Program-made: the position numbers and the translations under genes
NCBI RefSeq assembly: GCF_042100115.1
Contig: NC_091272.1
Span: 3,162,001 to 3,226,000, forward strand
DNA length: 64,000 nucleotides
Origin: Alternaria dauci
Lineage: Eukaryota; Ascomycota; Dothideomycetes; Pleosporales; Pleosporaceae
Reading direction: 5' to 3'
Shown: positions 48,501-58,220 of the stretch, in pieces
Position numbering within the stretch: the stretch's first letter is position 1
Layout: every line of letters begins with the position of its first letter
The notes under the pieces: generated by a model
Told to the model about the DNA's origin: nothing
Database searches by the model: none
The model's input: the letters and a program-made list of their open reading frames with translations, nothing else

Positions 48501-49963
48501 CCTCAGGCTTGTTGCCATCTGGTGCTGTGCCCACCACTACTTCTGAGGTATTGTCTTCATCTGGCATTCCTGCCTCTGAAAGCGTTGTATCCACACCCTC
48601 AGAAACTGCCAGCATTACACCCTCTGCGACACTCTCTGGAAGCGTCCTACCTTCAGGCACCATAAGCTCCGGCATCACTCCTTCTGGCACAGGTTCTGTT
48701 GGAACATCTGCGTCACCGGTCCCAACTTCGTCAGGTAGCTCACTCAGTGTCCCGGCCTCCGAAGAGCCCTCATCGGCTACTTCGACCGCGTCTCCTAGCG
48801 ATGCCGCATCTACCTTGACTCCATCAGCCTCTGACAATGCCACGCTCAGCGATGCTCCTACATCGGTGTTCAGTACCGGCTCAGTTGCGCTACCATCTTC
48901 CGCAGAGTCCACGCCACCGCCAACATCTGAGACACCCACATCGACCAAGAGTGAAACCCCCTCCATTGCCATTCCAGTGACGCCGACTCCTACCAAGACA
49001 GCACCGCCGATCTTCTCCCTCAGGCCAACCGCTACAGACAGCGCAACTTCTCTCGTTGTCGGTACCAGCATCATTGTAGAGGCTTCCACAATGCCAACTC
49101 CTAGCCCTACCGTCAGCACTATCCCGTCAAACCTCCCGAGGATGATTGCACCACCTGGAGGAGTGCCTCCAGAGGTCCCAGAGAACAGTTTCATGGGTCA
49201 AGTGTGCTTCAAGTGGCCATTGAACTACCCGTTCGTTTCCGCCAATGACGGTGGACAGCAGATTTTCCATTACTTGCCTCTGGCTATTGCTGACGGCTTG
49301 AACATCTCAACCACCGAAGTCATGAACTTTGGACTCAAGCCACTGAACACCATGGAGTACCAGGGTTTCATCACCACCCTGGCTTTGTTCACCATTCCTG
49401 CGGACTTGCAGACAAAGCTCGCAGCCCAGCTTCGTAACCCCGCGGATGCTTTCTGGAACAACAAGAATTCGACGGTCAACGACCTCACTACCTTGATCAA
49501 CACGGCATGCCCTCTCGCCGCCGGCACGCTCCCAGGTGACAGCGGCCCTGCCAACGCGGCCGCTGAGCCAGGTGACAACTCTCCTGGCGGATCTGCCGGT
49601 GATGGTGGTGCTATGGGAGGCGATATTGGCGCCAGCCGCACAGTGAACAAGACCAGTGCCATTGTCGCCAGCAGCGCCATTGTTGGTGCCATCGCGTACG
49701 GTGCGGCCATGTTCTTCGTCGCCCGCCGATACAGGAACAAGCGTCTGGCCCACCAGCGCGCAAGCTCTGTACCCAGCACAAGCCGCATGACTTACGGCTC
49801 GATTCCAGGCGGCGCTGCTGCTTGGATGCACGGTGCTCGAAATGGTCGGATGACGCCAGGTAGTCGCGGCAGTCAAGGCAGCAGTAGCACCCAGGGGCGA
49901 AGTATTCGAACACAACAGATTTCTGCTCCAGTCATGGCTGAGAACTCTCTTGGCTGGAATTAA
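45566..49963 (+). CDS. MSB2: Msb2-type transmembrane signalling mucin
   Basis: A single exon of 1465 residues. The signal peptide spans about 1-27 (MPRSATVWAAALILASLSG). Residues 50-1200 are an enormous Ser/Thr/Pro-rich mucin region, certain to be O-glycosylated, with a tandem array at 541-759. A conserved Cys-containing ectodomain follows at about 1208-1310, including CFKWPLNYPFV, QQIFHYLPLAI and LINTACP, as in Msb2 proteins. Then come a Gly-rich spacer, one membrane helix near 1362-1385 and a basic cytoplasmic tail. Msb2 sits at the cell surface upstream of Cdc42 and the filamentation MAP kinase; in plant-pathogenic fungi it senses surfaces and governs appressorium formation. A dibasic site near residue 50 follows the signal peptide. 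Some caution remains because only the C-terminal quarter is alignable in this family. Confidence 0.85.
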   Translation: MPRSATVWAAALILASLSGSPLTTAEAMPAPGPQQTQGRPRYYFPRQVKRQIVTNSTTPAATPSPSSEPDSSSDSSQPPSRQMDFPSFIESLFRGSSDTSVLASSDSLVSTSDADTTSTLTSALDDLPTTLPESSSSASASQSSVVPPPPPPPASSSASVGSSSQIQESVVVSTSEAASTPTPEASQSEKPAETPIVEKPTQVGSTSGLPESIVQPTPSPEPIPEPEPTTVVSSSAAQSSAPPVEIGTTSGLPETIVQPTSTAQSSPASSTKADSPILGPVLGSTGLLPDIIVPPTSAVSSSAAATSSAVDSSPASSDVPSVVVPTASTAQSSAAASTGGLPDVIVQPSSSAAASEPASTGSIPETVIKPTSAIQSSAAASTGGLPETIVQPSSSVVNTEPASSSGTSDVVVQPTSVASTSKPSGVDNTPASTGGLPNVIVQPSSSVVESPTATTTSAGLVGGLLSSLLNPVIGSTGGVPTSIVQPTEVVSSTIPQSSEQAIGSTGGIPETIVTPTAAPVSSAAPSSPDASSFLGPFIVPGSTGGIPETIVQPTSSGGLVGGLLSSLLVPTPTPEIGSTGGIPETILQPTSSGGLVGGLLSSILPPTPTSEVGSTGGIPETIVQPTSSGGLVGGLLSSILPPTPTSEVGSTGGIPETIVQPTSSGGLIGGLLSSILPPVPTSEVGSTGGIPETIVQPTSSGGLVGGLLSSILPPVPTSEVGSTGGIPETIVQPTSSSGLVGGLLSSLLASEAPAATSQVGSTGGVPESIVLPTSVAASGSSAEPLLPSSGIVIGITTALGTGDSAVVTPTPTLVSSGAIPTSETAATSSGILGIPDLLSSVVSELPGVLPTGSGLASTAPTPVASASPSGILPPALSSLLSSAVSDLPASALPSAFSSILSGLDSALPSGTGPVIIPTILPSSLLSSGILPSSGVLPTGALPSSGVLPSSGLLSSSDVLPSSGLPISSGILPSSGVLPSSGLLPSGAVPTTTSEVLSSSGIPASESVVSTPSETASITPSATLSGSVLPSGTISSGITPSGTGSVGTSASPVPTSSGSSLSVPASEEPSSATSTASPSDAASTLTPSASDNATLSDAPTSVFSTGSVALPSSAESTPPPTSETPTSTKSETPSIAIPVTPTPTKTAPPIFSLRPTATDSATSLVVGTSIIVEASTMPTPSPTVSTIPSNLPRMIAPPGGVPPEVPENSFMGQVCFKWPLNYPFVSANDGGQQIFHYLPLAIADGLNISTTEVMNFGLKPLNTMEYQGFITTLALFTIPADLQTKLAAQLRNPADAFWNNKNSTVNDLTTLINTACPLAAGTLPGDSGPANAAAEPGDNSPGGSAGDGGAMGGDIGASRTVNKTSAIVASSAIVGAIAYGAAMFFVARRYRNKRLAHQRASSVPSTSRMTYGSIPGGAAAWMHGARNGRMTPGSRGSQGSSSTQGRSIRTQQISAPVMAENSLGWN
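47186..47842 (+). repeat. Six tandem 108-117 bp repeats in the mucin domain
   Basis: Five 36-codon units and one 39-codon unit, each beginning GSTGGIPETI and containing SGGLVGGLLSS, start at 47186, 47294, 47402, 47510, 47618 and 47726. The 108 bp from 47341 and the next 108 bp from 47449 appear identical base for base, pointing to recent unit duplication or conversion. Degenerate G-S-T-G-G-type motifs recur outside the array back to about 46.2 kb. Confidence 0.92.
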
Positions 49964-50930
49964 GGCACTGTCAACTTGCTCTTCCACATACCGAGTCGCT
50001 CAGCAGCACGTCTTGACGATGGGAAGCCTACCGATGTGTTAACACCACGGCAACACGCTTTGTCTAATATCTATGGCGATCTATTGTACCGACCTCATCC
50101 AAGCTAGCGTCTTGACAAGATCTAGCCGCAAACTATCTCTCTCTCTCGTCACTATCGTTTCGACACGCTCGCTCAAACCCATACACTTACACATTATACT
50201 TTAACATATATTCTCCTTTTACTGTATTTCTCTTCTAAGATACCAGTCTATGCTTGCGGACAGGCTAGACCGTTTTTTTCCTCTCGTCGATTTGTCGATA
50301 TATGGAATGGCCATGTTTTCCATGGGTGGAGGGTTTGGGGTGTAGTCAGAATTTTCATCAAGCGTCGTGCATGCATGGGCGGCAATGCAAGGGGCACTTG
50401 TGGGGAGGCTGATGTTCCGAGTATATAGTTGTAGGGTTGGAATTGAAAAATCTACTTACTCGCTGAGGATTGCCAATGTACGTGACGAAAAGACATGAGA
50501 TTCCGAGGCCCTGTATAGCCGTAACGTTCACGTACGACTCGTCTTGGGCATTGGCGACAGAGATTGACCTCGTGGCCTCTCTGCGGTCGTCTGGCCTACA
50601 ACCGTGCAGCTAGCGGAGGCGGTGATGGTTCGCATTTCGTCTGCCATCGATGGTTTTCCGAACATGCCCTGTTGGGAAGTAGCGACGTGAACCCTGTCGG
50701 TGTCTTGGCGCAGCTCCGCCGAACATCGAACACATTGCGGAGGACAACAGGCAGTTGGTCGCCAACTCTTCCCGTGACTAGCCTTTCCCCTTTGTCGACC
50801 ATACACGCAAGCGATACCCCTTCACGTATCCTCGGATTCCTCGGCGTCTGCCTGCGCATTCGTGGACTGGCTACTAAAGCCACGTTCCCATAATCCACCC
50901 CTCCGCAACACATACACCTAAGCTACAACA
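49964..50930. other. Intergenic region between MSB2 and SEC27
   Basis: About 970 bp. The AT-rich part near 50190-50240 suits MSB2 transcript ends; the rest is the SEC27 promoter. Frames here are short and overlapping, and no gene is called. Confidence 0.55.
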
Positions 50931-53900
50931 ATGCGTCTGGACGTAAAGGTAGGCACCAATGCGCTGTTGCATGTCTTTATAGCAAAAGGTGGATCTAACT
51001 CGACTATGACTACAGAGGCAGCTCTTCGCACGGTCGGAGCGTGTCAAAGGTAAGCAGAATCGATATACGCACATCAACTGCCAGAAGGTAAACTGACACA
51101 TCATAGACATTGGTACGAACACCACCTCTACTCAAGACATTAGGCGCTAAACCTGTCCAAAGACTTCCATCCGACCGAGCCATGGATCCTCACAACCCTG
51201 TACAGCGGTATGCATAGCTGGGAATTCACGACATAGGCGGAACGCTGACAGAAGCAGGCCACGTTCACATCTGGTCATACATATCGCAATCCATCGTCAA
51301 GACCTTCGAGCTCACCGATGTACCCGTACGCGCCGGTCGCTTCATCGCGAGGAAGAATTGGATAGTAGCAGGCAAGCGCCCTGGCAACTGAATCCCCGGG
51401 AAGAGAGGCTGACATGGCCGTTCAGGTTCCGATGACTTCCAATTGCGCGTTTACAACTACAACACCTCGGAGAAGGTCACATCTTTCGAGGCGCATCCCG
51501 ATTACATTCGCGCAATTGCTGTGCACCCAACACAACCATTCGTGCTTACCGCCAGTGTGGGTAACACTTTCCAAGAACACAAGGATCAAGCTAACGCAGC
51601 TTCAGGATGACATGACAATAAAGCTGTGGGACTGGGACAAGTCATGGAAGTGTATGTGGATCTGCTGTGCTACACATCATGGTGGATGCTGACACATTGC
51701 AGGTGTCCAAGAATTCGCTGGCCACCAACATTACGTTATGGGCATCGCGATAAATCCGAAAGACCCAAACACATTCGCCTCTGCGTGTCTCGACCGAACC
51801 GTCAAGATATGGTCGCTCGGCAGCTCGACCCCCAACTTTACCCTCGAGGCGCACGAGACCAAGGGTGTCAACTTCATCGACTACTACCCACAGTCAGACA
51901 AGCCCTACCTCCTCACAACCTCTGATGACCGGACAGTCAAAGTCTGGGACTACACCACAAAAGCGCTGATTGCGACACTTGAAGGCCATACTTCCAACGT
52001 CAGTTTCGCCGTATACCACCCTGAGCTGCCCGTCATCATCTCTGGATCTGAAGATGGCACCATTAAGATTTGGCACTCTTCGACATATCGGTTGGAGCAG
52101 TCCCTGAACTATGGCTTGGAGCGCGCATGGTGCGTGTCCTACCAGAAGGGAAGGAACGGTGTTGCGCTCGGATTCGACGACGGCGCTGTCGTCATTACCA
52201 TGGGTCGCGAAGAGCCGGCAGTCAGCATGGATGGTAGCGGAAAACTGCTCTGGGCGAAGAACAACGATATTCTCACCTCGGTGATCAAGGGCAGCGACCA
52301 GCTCAAGGACGGAGAGCGCCTCTCCCTTCCCAGCAAGGACCTTGGCTCAACCGAGCTCTACCCACAGGCACTACTCCACTCGCCCAATGGAAGGTTCGTC
52401 GCGGTATGCGGTGACGGTGAATACATCATCTACACTGCGCTTGCTCTCCGTAACCAAGCTTTCGGCAGCGCACTCGACTTTTGTTGGGCTTCGAAAGAAC
52501 ACGACAAGGACTACGCCATCCGGGAATCCTCCACCAGTGTCAAGATATTCCGCAACTTCAAGGAGCGGAGTGTCCTGAACGTAGGCTTCTCAGCCGACGG
52601 CCTGAGTGGCGGCGTACTCCTTGGTGTGAAGGGTCAAGGTGGCATTGGTCTGTTCGACTGGGACTCTGGTGCTCTGGTCCGACGGATAGAGGTCGATCCG
52701 AAGAGTGTATACTGGTCTGAGAGCGGAGAATTGGTCACTTTGGCCACAGAAGACACATTTTACGTGCTACGCTACTCCAGAGAGAACTACCTTGAAGCGG
52801 TGCAAAACGGCGAAGTAGACGAGGATGGCGCCGAATCTGCATTCGAGGTTGTGTGCGACATCAACGAGAGGTACGTTGGAAGAAGACATGATTGAATCCT
52901 TGAGGCTAATGGCTAAACAGCGTTCGTACTGGTACCTGGGTTGGAGACTGCTTCATCTACACAAACAGCACTAACCGCCTGAACTACCTTGTTGGTGATC
53001 AAACATACACCATCTCTCACTTCGACTCACCACACTACGTCCTTGGGTATCTGCCCCGTGATTCTAGGATTTACGTTGCCGATAAGGATGTCAACGTGGT
53101 CTCGTTCGCGCTGTCTCTGGCTGTTGTGGAGTACCAAACACTTATCCTCCGAGGTGATCTCGAAGCTGCTGAGGAGACGCTTCCTTCTGTGCCCAAGGAC
53201 CAAAACAACAAGATTGCTCGGTTCTTGGAAGGTCAAGGCTACAAGGAAATGGCGCTCAAGGTTGCCACGGATCCTGAACACCGTTTCGACCTTGCCCTGT
53301 CTCTTGGCGATCTGCAGCAGGCTGTTGCGATTGCTCGCGAGCAAGACACCGAACACAAGTGGAAGACTGTGGGCGATGCTGCCCTCACAAACTGGGATGT
53401 CAAGCTCGCACAAGAATGCTTTGTCAAGGCCAAGGATCTCGGCTCTCTCCTACTCCTCTACAGCGCGACGTCTGACACGGCTGGTCTCCGCGAACTGGCC
53501 GAACTGGCCGGGAATGCCACAGCAAACAACGTAGCCTTCTCTGCGCTATGGCAGATTGGAGACGTCCAGGCGTGTATTGATTTGCTCGTCAAGACGAACC
53601 GCCTGGCTGAGGCCGTTCTCTTCTCCCAAACGTACAAGCCAAGCGCGACGCCCGGCCTTGTCAAGCAATGGAAGGAGTCTCTGGAAAAGGAGAACAAGAC
53701 CAAGGTTGCCAGACTCCTTGGCGCGCCACCTCAGGACGGTGAGGGCGACGCGGAGATGTTCCTTGAGTGGGATGAGTACTTGCGATTGGAGAAGGAAGGA
53801 GGAACCGTGGAGGATCTTTTGGTTCAAGAAGACGAGGCAGAGGCAGAGGATGCGGACGAGGAGATTGCTGCCGATGCGGAAGAAGAGGGGGAGGAGGAAG

Positions 53901-53944
53901 AAGAAGACGAGGAAGAAGAGGATGAGGATGAGGAAGAAGAGTGA
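50931..53944 (+). CDS. SEC27: Coatomer beta' subunit (beta'-COP)
   Basis: Nine exons: 50931..50948, 51016..51049, 51107..51112, 51163..51207, 51258..51371, 51426..51556, 51606..51651, 51703..52870 and 52921..53944, encoding 861 residues (yeast 889). The N-terminus [17 protein letters not shown] is followed by WD40 propellers with [27 protein letters not shown] and EDGTIKIWH, then the beta'-COP alpha-solenoid (for example [18 protein letters not shown]). The C-terminal 40 residues are almost all Glu/Asp. With alpha-COP it forms the outer coat of COPI vesicles and reads KKxx retrieval signals for Golgi-to-ER transport. Exon 3 is only 6 nt but restores [12 protein letters not shown]; intron 5 (51372..51425) is of the GC-AG type. 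Phases agree throughout. Confidence 0.93.
51107..51112 (+). other. 6-nt microexon (exon 3) of SEC27
   Basis: The bases ACATTG lie between a 57-nt intron (GTAAGC...CATAG, branch ACTGAC) and a 50-nt intron (GTACGA...CAAAG, branch GCTAAA). Including it yields [15 protein letters not shown], colinear with the yeast and animal N-termini. Skipping it would delete two residues at an otherwise invariant-length site. Confidence 0.75.
51372..51425 (+). other. GC-AG intron 5 of SEC27
   Basis: The donor is AG|GCAAGC with no usable GT nearby, the branch site is GCTGAC and the acceptor is TTCAG. The join reads [15 protein letters not shown], which fits the WD40 repeat exactly. Confidence 0.85.
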
Positions 53945-54310
53945 GGAGGGGAAGTAGGTGTCTGAGTAAAGTGGTCTTGTGGTTGGCGGATGCATTATAG
54001 CTGCAATTGGGCTTTTGTCGTGTAGTTGCTACACGTAACGTACGTTGCGGTCACGGAAAATGATACAAAGATATAGATGTTTAGCAGATGTCATGATCAA
54101 AGTTGTGATTGGTATATTGTGACATGATATGATGTGACGTGGTATCGCCTCTCTTCTTGGAGAACATGAGTCTAGTCCATGATAGTAACGCCGCCCATAT
54201 GTACGTTTCGTGTCGCCTTTGGTAACATTGCAACATGTACAAACATTTTACAAAATAATATCTTCCATGGCAGCAGACAAAGCGGCAGAAAAAGAAGTAG
54301 CCTTTTTTTT
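53945..54310. other. Convergent 3' flanks of SEC27 and MSP1
   Basis: 366 bp between two opposed stop codons; AT-rich patches fit transcript termination. A poly-T run ends directly at the MSP1 stop. Confidence 0.6.
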
Positions 54311-55925
54311 TTACCGCACGACTGCTTCGTTGGCCGCAGCTTGGTATGCCGAGTCGCGGAATCGATCTTCGCCGCTCGCTGTGCTTTCGCTGCTGCTCGT
54401 TTCCTCGGACACGGATTCTTCAGACGTGGTGTGCACTGTGCTGCGCACGCGTGCGTTCATCTCCTCGCGTGTATCGTCAATCGAGTCCATTTCTCGCAGG
54501 CCCTTGCCGCGGCCAAAGAAGTCTTCTGTACGCAATCCGCGCACATCGCCTTGGGCCACTCCTTTACTGCTCCTTAGGGTGCCGTCGGCCTTCTTCTTCC
54601 GGATGTACTCCCTGACGGGGCCCATAGCCGCGTCTCTACATGCCTCTTTGATGTCGGAACCGCTCATGCCAGCCGAAACACGGACTAGGTAGTTCAAGTC
54701 AAAGTTGTCATGGTCGATTTTGGTGCCACGCAGGATGAGAGAGAAGATGTTGTGGCGTTGTGTGGCTGACGGGAGGGCAACGGGGAACTTCTTGGGCATG
54801 CGGCGGAGGATGGCTTCGTCAATGTCTTGGATACGGTTTGTGGCGCCGAGAATGCATATCCGCTGGGGGGTTGATGTGCCGGACGAGGTGCTGGAGGCGA
54901 GGCCGTCCCAGTGGGTCATGAATCTGGGGGAGGGTTAGTCTTGACTTGGGTCGCAAGTTGGATGGAGCGCTGGTAGAAAGGTGTGAACGTACTCGGCTTT
55001 TACCATGCCGCTGGCTTCGTGTTCGCCGCTCCTCCTCTGTCCCAGGACTGCGTCAATCTCGTCGATGAAGACGATGCTTGGCTGCAGTTTCCTTGCCAGA
55101 CTGAAGACGGCGTTGACGAGCTTGTTGCTGTCGCCGTACCACTTTTCCGTCAGGGTCGAGATGTGCAGGTTGATGAAGCAGGCGCCTGATTCGTGGGCGA
55201 GGGCTTTTGCGAGCATGGTCTTTCCGCAACCGGGAGGGCCGTAGAGAAGGACGCCGCTGGGAGCGCTGAGGAGCGAAGAGGAGTGCGAGTAGAGGTGGGG
55301 CATGGTAAGGGGGTAGATGACGGACTCCTTGAGCTCGTCGATTATCGAGTCGAGGCCACCGATGTCTGCGAGGCGTTAGTTGTGCGTTGCGCCTGGGCTT
55401 CAGGCATGCCAGTTGGCGCGCGCCAGATGCTACTACAGCCCATGGCTCACGCTGGAAGGAGCTCGTGACGTACCCTCGAAGCTCACGGGAATCTCTTCGG
55501 GCGCAACGACCTCCATGGCAATCGTCTGCTCGTAGGTGCTCAGGTTGAGGTCCTGTATCCTCGGCCGTCTGGGCCTGGATTCTGTGTCGTCGTCGTCTTC
55601 GCTGTCGTACTCGCCATAGCTTTTCCGCCGCTTGCTTGTGAGGATGGCGTCGAGTTTGCGCGTGGCAGCCGAGGCTTTGGCGCGGGCTTCTTCTTTTTGC
55701 TGGGCCTCTGGGTCGAGGCGTGCGAGGAGGTTGCGAATGACAAAGTAGGCTATCAGAGGCTACGGAGGGTTTAGAGAGTGCTTTGTAGGATAGGGAGGAG
55801 CGAGGGGCATGGCAGATGTGGGGAGGAAAGGGCGCATGCGTGGCAATCAGTGAACGTACTGCAGCAGCTGCCATGAGGATATCGGGGAGATAGCCGGTGA
55901 GGCTGCTCTTCTTGTTTGAGCTCAT
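54311..55925 (-). CDS. MSP1: Mitochondrial outer-membrane AAA-ATPase Msp1 (ATAD1)
   Basis: Exons 55925..55860, 55759..55474, 55365..54993 and 54923..54311 (introns of 100, 108 and 69 nt) give 445 residues. An N-terminal membrane segment (about 13-35, [18 protein letters not shown]) spans the first splice. A charged linker follows and then the AAA domain: Walker A GPPGCGKT at 160-167, pore loop KWYGDSNK near 192-199, Walker B IVFIDEID at 215-222, then GATNR and the sensor region. Msp1 extracts mislocalised tail-anchored proteins from the mitochondrial outer membrane and peroxisomes. The C-terminal tail, about 100 residues rich in Ser/Glu, is longer than in yeast. It is divergent from TIM21 and 270 bp apart, so two mitochondrial genes may share a promoter. 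Confidence 0.92.
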
Positions 55926-56193
55926 GGTGCCGGGATCCCGCCTTCAGCGGTGCTCTGTGGTCTGGATACGGCGTGGAGTTGTGCTCGAGAAGCGAGTGTC
56001 GGCTCCGAGTGTGGCTACTGTACGGCGAGCGTTGTTGACGCCAAAACTAAGGTTGAGTCCAGGAACCGGCCCGCCACGGCCATGGAACCTGCAGCCGCGG
56101 CTGCTGCATTCACCTCCGGCGTCACACGAGCTCCGCTCCGCATCATCGCATGTCTTGGACGCCACAATTCACATGCACACAACCACAGTCACA

Positions 56194-56983
56194 ATGGCCG
56201 CCGTATACAAACCTACCGAAGCCATCGCACTGCTCCGCCCAACCTTTGTCCGGCCGCGCATACACGCCCCAAGCCGGAGAGCGCACACTGGGCGCATCGC
56301 CTTCTCCACCACCCACCATGCACAAGCGACACATAGCTCGACGAGCAATCCGGCTCCCAAACCACAGAGGAAGTCCATTTCCCTGACAGGCGACACGGGC
56401 CAAGTCCGCTGGTCTGAGCTATCGCCAGTGGAAAAAGCAGTGCGGACTACACAGCAGAGTCTCAACCTGGTAGTAGTCCTGGTAGGCATAGTAGCAACGG
56501 TAAATGCTTCCCCTCCACCCCGCCCCTCTCTCCCTGGAAGCGCAATACTGACAACACATCCAGGGCGGCGTTGGCTACTTTCTCTTCTCCGATGTCTTCA
56601 GCCCCTCCTCCAAGACGGCCTACTTCAATCGCGCCACCACCCTCATACGCCAGGATCCCCAATGTCAGAAAGTCCTCGGTCCCGGCGATGAAATCGCTGC
56701 CTTTGGTCAGGGGTCTTGGTCGCGTTGGGCGCGCAACCGCTACATTAGCAGTACCGAAGAGACGGACAAGTGGGGCACACAGCATTTGCGCTTCAAGTTC
56801 TATGTCGAAGGTCCGCTGGGGCAGGGCGTCGTACATGTGCACTTGACAAAGAGACCAAGTCAGGATGACTACGAGTACGAGACGCTTGCCGTCGACGTCA
56901 AGGGCCATCAGAGGATTGACCTGGTAGCTGGGAAAAAGTCGAGCAGCCTCGCGCCCAAGATATTTGGAGCGCGGTGGTGGTGA
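56194..56983 (+). CDS. TIM21: Mitochondrial import subunit Tim21
   Basis: Exons 56194..56499 and 56564..56983 (64-nt intron, phase 0) give 241 residues, like yeast Tim21 (239). A basic, Ser-rich presequence (about 1-60) precedes a membrane helix near 88-110 that spans the splice (LVVVLVGIVAT then GGVGYFLFSDVF). The intermembrane-space domain follows: FNRATTLI, QKVLGPGDEIAAFG, RNRYISS, LRFKFYVEGPLGQGVVHVHL. Tim21 couples the TIM23 translocase to the TOM complex and respiratory chain. An in-frame ATG at 56173 would add seven residues. The conserved core is unmistakable. Confidence 0.92.
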
Positions 56984-57510
56984 GGACATATATCCGTCTC
57001 ACGGCGCATTGCGCTTGATGGATTCTTCACGATAGAGGCACGAGCCATTCGTCGCAATCCAGCTTTTCACTTCCCCCGCCCCCTTGAAGAACCAACAGGC
57101 CGTTCTAGCCAACATGTAATCTTCTTTCGTCCCTTGTAAACGCCTCTTCGGTGCGAAATGAAATGACTGAAAAGCAAGGGCAAGGTAGAAAGCTGTGCGC
57201 TCGTGTACCACGGACTACACGACTCTATTCCTCAGTCTGGGCAAACTTGGGCAGCAACATTGATCTGTCGCGCGCACTCTCTTACTTGTCCTTGCTTGCT
57301 CCAGCCGAGTCGCTCGTGGGGGGTCACGGGATGCGGGCACACGAGCGCGTATGTTTCCCCATGACCCGTATCGGATGGTACCCAGCCACGTTCATGCGCG
57401 CCACACAGCCTTGTAAAGTAGACATTACAACAAAACATCTAAAACCTAGCCAAGGAAAACATCATCTATCCATTTGGAGGAAAGAGAAAATCGAAACTTC
57501 CCAACACACA
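56984..57510. other. Intergenic region, TIM21 to acetyltransferase
   Basis: About 530 bp holding the TIM21 3' flank and the promoter of the acetyltransferase gene. A frame open through it (from 57151) is continuous with the acetyltransferase exon but upstream of its likely start, and shows no conserved features. Confidence 0.5.
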
Positions 57511-58220
57511 ATGTCCATTTCCATCACCCCTGCACAACCCAAAGACGCACCTCACATCGCCGCCCTCCATGTCCAAGCCTTCAGTTCAAACGTCCTCATG
57601 CGAGCCATCTACCCCACCCCTGCTATCTGGACAGCATTCCAGAGCAGTGCAGAACAAAAGTTCACAGCTGACATGCATGATCCCAATACGACGGTACTAG
57701 TCGCCCGACACACTGACGAGGCTGGAACGGGGGAACAAGGTAAAATTGTAGGATACGCAGTATGGTGTCATCCTGTGAGGGCCGAACGGACGGGCTGGAA
57801 ACCGCCGGCTTGGAACTTGCCAGCGGGCACGGATTGGAGCGTCTTGACGCCTTGGTTAGCTGCTGCTGGAAAGGTTGCGCGTGAGGTTATTGGAGATAGG
57901 CCGCATTATGGTAGGTCATGGTGAATCCGACGAAATGAACTTTGTGACCGGCTAATTCGTGTGCTGAAGATCTCACGTGGCTCGCTGTTTCATCTGGTTA
58001 TGCTCGCCAGGGCATAGGTACACTGTTATTGCGGTGGGGTCTTGACTTGTACGACAAAGAGGGTGTGCCGGCGTGCTTGGATAGTACGGTCGAGGCAGCC
58101 GAGACCTTTTATCAGAAAGCTGGTTTCACAGAGAGGGGGAGGATCAGATTACTCGTCAATGCAGACGTGTACGAAGAGGTCGCTTGTGTGTATGAGCCTA
58201 GACGACAGACACTGCCATGA
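57511..58220 (+). CDS. GNAT-family N-acetyltransferase
   Basis: Exon 57511..57910 and exon 57970..58220 (59-nt intron, GTAGGT donor) give 216 residues. Features of the GNAT fold are present: N-terminal ITPAQPKDAPHIAALHVQAF, a central KIVGYAVW strand, then after the splice LTWLAVSSGYARQGIGTLLL, whose Q-G-I-G-T is the acetyl-CoA pyrophosphate loop, and AAETFYQKAGF near the end. The splice supplies this loop, which supports the join. The acceptor substrate cannot be predicted; fungal relatives are generic small-molecule or toxic-amine acetyltransferases. Confidence 0.9.

Noticed and set aside
47218..49194. 658-codon open frame antisense to the Msb2-type gene
   Set aside because: It is a mirror of the Ser/Thr/Pro repeat coding on the plus strand; biased codons leave the complementary frame free of stops. 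Its repeats are the reverse translation of the mucin repeats, and it has no domain.
51050..51162. Single 113-nt intron in SEC27 skipping the microexon
   Set aside because: It keeps frame but removes two residues at a site of fixed length in beta'-COP, and it ignores a good branch and acceptor at 51106 and a donor at 51113. Retained only as a possible minor isoform.
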